A DNA stretch of 5,941 nucleotides. Origin: Synergistaceae bacterium (lineage in GTDB: Bacteria > Synergistota > Synergistia > Synergistales > Aminobacteriaceae). Position numbers and translations under genes: made by a program. This document shows, one piece after another, positions 4,751 through 5,941 of the stretch; position 1 is the stretch's first letter; the number at the start of each line of letters is the position of its first letter. The DNA lies in contig WRKN01000161.1 in the NCBI GenBank assembly GCA_009778055.1, positions 1-5,941 on the forward strand, read 5' to 3'. A model generated the notes under the pieces. The model saw only the letters and a program-made list of their open reading frames with translations, did no database searches and was not told the DNA's origin.

Positions 4751-5941
4751 ATGCCATATACTTTGGCGGAGGCGATAATTGCTTCTCATACGAAAAACGA
4801 ACAGGGGGGCATTGTCCCGGGAGGCGTCTGCCAGGTTCGCGTGGATTTCGCGTTCGCCAACGACATTACGGGGCCGCCGGCGATAGCGGAGTTCAAAAAA
4901 ATGGGGGCCTCCCGCGTGTTCGACCCGGAGAGGTGCGCGATAATCCCCGACCACTTCACCCCCAACAAGGACATCGCCTCGGCGGAGCAGGCGCGCAAGG
5001 CGAGAGAGTTTGCCCGCGAGCAGGGAATGAAGTACTGGGAGGTGGGCCGCGTGGGGGTGGAACACGCTTTCATACCCGAGACGGGCAACGCCCTGCCGGG
5101 CGAAATAATCATAGGCGCGGACAGCCACACCTGCACATACGGGGCGCTGGGCGCGCTCGGCACCGGTATGGGGCATACCGACCTCGCCGCCGTATGGGCC
5201 CTGGGCGAGACGTGGCTCCGCGTCCCCGAGACGATAAAGGTGGTGCTGAACGGCGCTCCTTCGGAGTGGATCGGCGGCAAAGACCTGATAATACATCTTA
5301 TCGGTATGCTCGGCGTCGAAGGCGCGAGGTATATGTCACTCGAATTTGCCGGGGAGGCCGTGTCAGCTTTGTCGATGGACGACCGCTTCACCATGTCCAA
5401 CATGGCGATAGAGGCTGGGGGCAAGTGCGGATTGTTCGCGCCGGACTCGAAATCCTTAGAATACGCCAATTCACGAAAATCTCGTGAATTTACCCCCATT
5501 TATCCCGACAAAAACGCGAATTACGCCCGCACCGTGGAGATAGACGTTTCGTCGATGGAGCCCACCGTCGCCCTGCCTCATCTGCCCAGCAACGCCCGGG
5601 CGGCGCGCGAGTGTTCGTCGATGGAGATAGACCAGGTGTTCATAGGAAGCTGCACAAACGGGCGCAGGTCGGACATAGAGGCCGCCGCCCGCATTCTCGA
5701 AGGGCGCAGGGTTCACGACAGGGTGAGGCTGATGGTGATCCCCGCCTCCTACGAGGTCTATAACGAGGCGCTGGACCGGGGCTGGATAAAAATATTCACG
5801 GAGGCCGGGGCGTCGGTCTGCACTCCCTCGTGCGGCCCGTGCATGGGCGGGCACCTGGGAATACTGGCGGACGGCGAGCGCTGCGTTTCGACGAGCAACA
5901 GGAATTTTGTGGGGCGCATGGGGCACAGGAACAGCGAAATA
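4751..5941 (+). CDS. leuC: 3-isopropylmalate dehydratase, large subunit (3' truncated)
   Basis: With the small subunit LeuD, this iron-sulfur enzyme isomerises 2-isopropylmalate to 3-isopropylmalate in leucine synthesis. The window holds 397 codons with no stop; the family is about 420 residues, so roughly 20-30 residues are missing at the end. Visible aconitase-family features are IPDHFTPNKD (about 65-74), GADSHTCTYGALGALGTGMGHTD (about 122-144) and the [4Fe-4S] ligands C301 (in GSCTNGR), C361 and C364 (in PSCGPCMGGH). The 60- and 3-residue spacing of these cysteines is as expected for the family. The SCGPC form and the length fit the HacA-like LeuC type 2 rather than the longer enterobacterial type. 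The ATG abuts the leuA TAA with no gap. Codons at about 5447-5515 are unusually AT-rich and contain a perfect palindrome, but the reading frame stays intact. leuD would be expected next. Confidence 0.95.
   Translation, partial: MPYTLAEAIIASHTKNEQGGIVPGGVCQVRVDFAFANDITGPPAIAEFKKMGASRVFDPERCAIIPDHFTPNKDIASAEQARKAREFAREQGMKYWEVGRVGVEHAFIPETGNALPGEIIIGADSHTCTYGALGALGTGMGHTDLAAVWALGETWLRVPETIKVVLNGAPSEWIGGKDLIIHLIGMLGVEGARYMSLEFAGEAVSALSMDDRFTMSNMAIEAGGKCGLFAPDSKSLEYANSRKSREFTPIYPDKNANYARTVEIDVSSMEPTVALPHLPSNARAARECSSMEIDQVFIGSCTNGRRSDIEAAARILEGRRVHDRVRLMVIPASYEVYNEALDRGWIKIFTEAGASVCTPSCGPCMGGHLGILADGERCVSTSNRNFVGRMGHRNSEI
5468..5490. repeat. Perfect 9-bp palindrome inside leuC
   Basis: AATTCACGA (5468-5476) and TCGTGAATT (5482-5490) are exact inverted copies around a 5-base centre (AAATC). 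The element lies in the variable part of LeuC, where it encodes residues around ANSRKSREF, and its surroundings are AT-rich in an otherwise GC-rich gene. A dispersed palindromic repeat that landed in or evolved within the gene is possible, as is chance. It is not a terminator, since no T-run follows. Confidence 0.55.

Noticed and set aside
1..5941. tRNA or rRNA genes, CRISPR array, insertion sequence, attachment site
   Set aside because: I looked for cloverleaf-like segments, regularly spaced repeats, terminal inverted repeats and transposase motifs, and saw none.

Overview
The window is bacterial chromosomal DNA, moderately GC-rich in its main operon. It carries the start of a branched-chain amino acid biosynthesis operon, preceded by an unrelated convergent gene pair. 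The order ilvN-ilvC-leuA-leuC, a class I (short) ketol-acid reductoisomerase and a HacA-like LeuC (type 2) would fit an anaerobic lineage such as Synergistota or Clostridia. The sequence alone does not fix the taxon, and this assignment is a low-confidence inference.

Layout. Positions 3-365 (+) hold the AT-rich 3' end of a gene of unknown function. It runs tail to tail into a minus-strand gene (1257-379) for a single-pass membrane protein with a long Pro/Ala-rich linker and a helical C-terminal domain. Only 13 bases separate the two stop codons, and a hairpin spans them. Positions 1258-1619 hold regulatory DNA: an AT-rich stretch that may contain the minus-strand promoter, a near-consensus sigma-70-type promoter on the plus strand (1370-1398) with an overlapping inverted repeat, and a complete transcription attenuator. 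The attenuator consists of a 28-residue leader peptide ORF (1444-1530) dense in Val and Leu codons, a set of competing RNA hairpins, and a GC-only terminator stem followed by seven T (1553-1589).

The structural genes follow with tight spacing. They are ilvN (1620-2153, acetolactate synthase regulatory subunit), ilvC (2184-3194, ketol-acid reductoisomerase), leuA (3197-4750, 2-isopropylmalate synthase) and leuC (4751 to the window end, isopropylmalate dehydratase large subunit, 3' truncated). leuD and leuB, and possibly ilvD and ilvB, would be expected further downstream.

How it works together. IlvN sets valine-type feedback on the first common step and IlvC makes the dihydroxy acid. LeuA diverts 2-ketoisovalerate to leucine, and LeuC with LeuD isomerises isopropylmalate. 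The leader appears to sense charged tRNA-Val and tRNA-Leu: a ribosome stalled on those codons would let an antiterminator form and the operon be read. The most interesting points are this attenuator, which sits directly in front of ilvN with no ilvB between them, the dyad over the promoter, and a perfect 9-bp palindrome embedded in an AT-rich patch of leuC.
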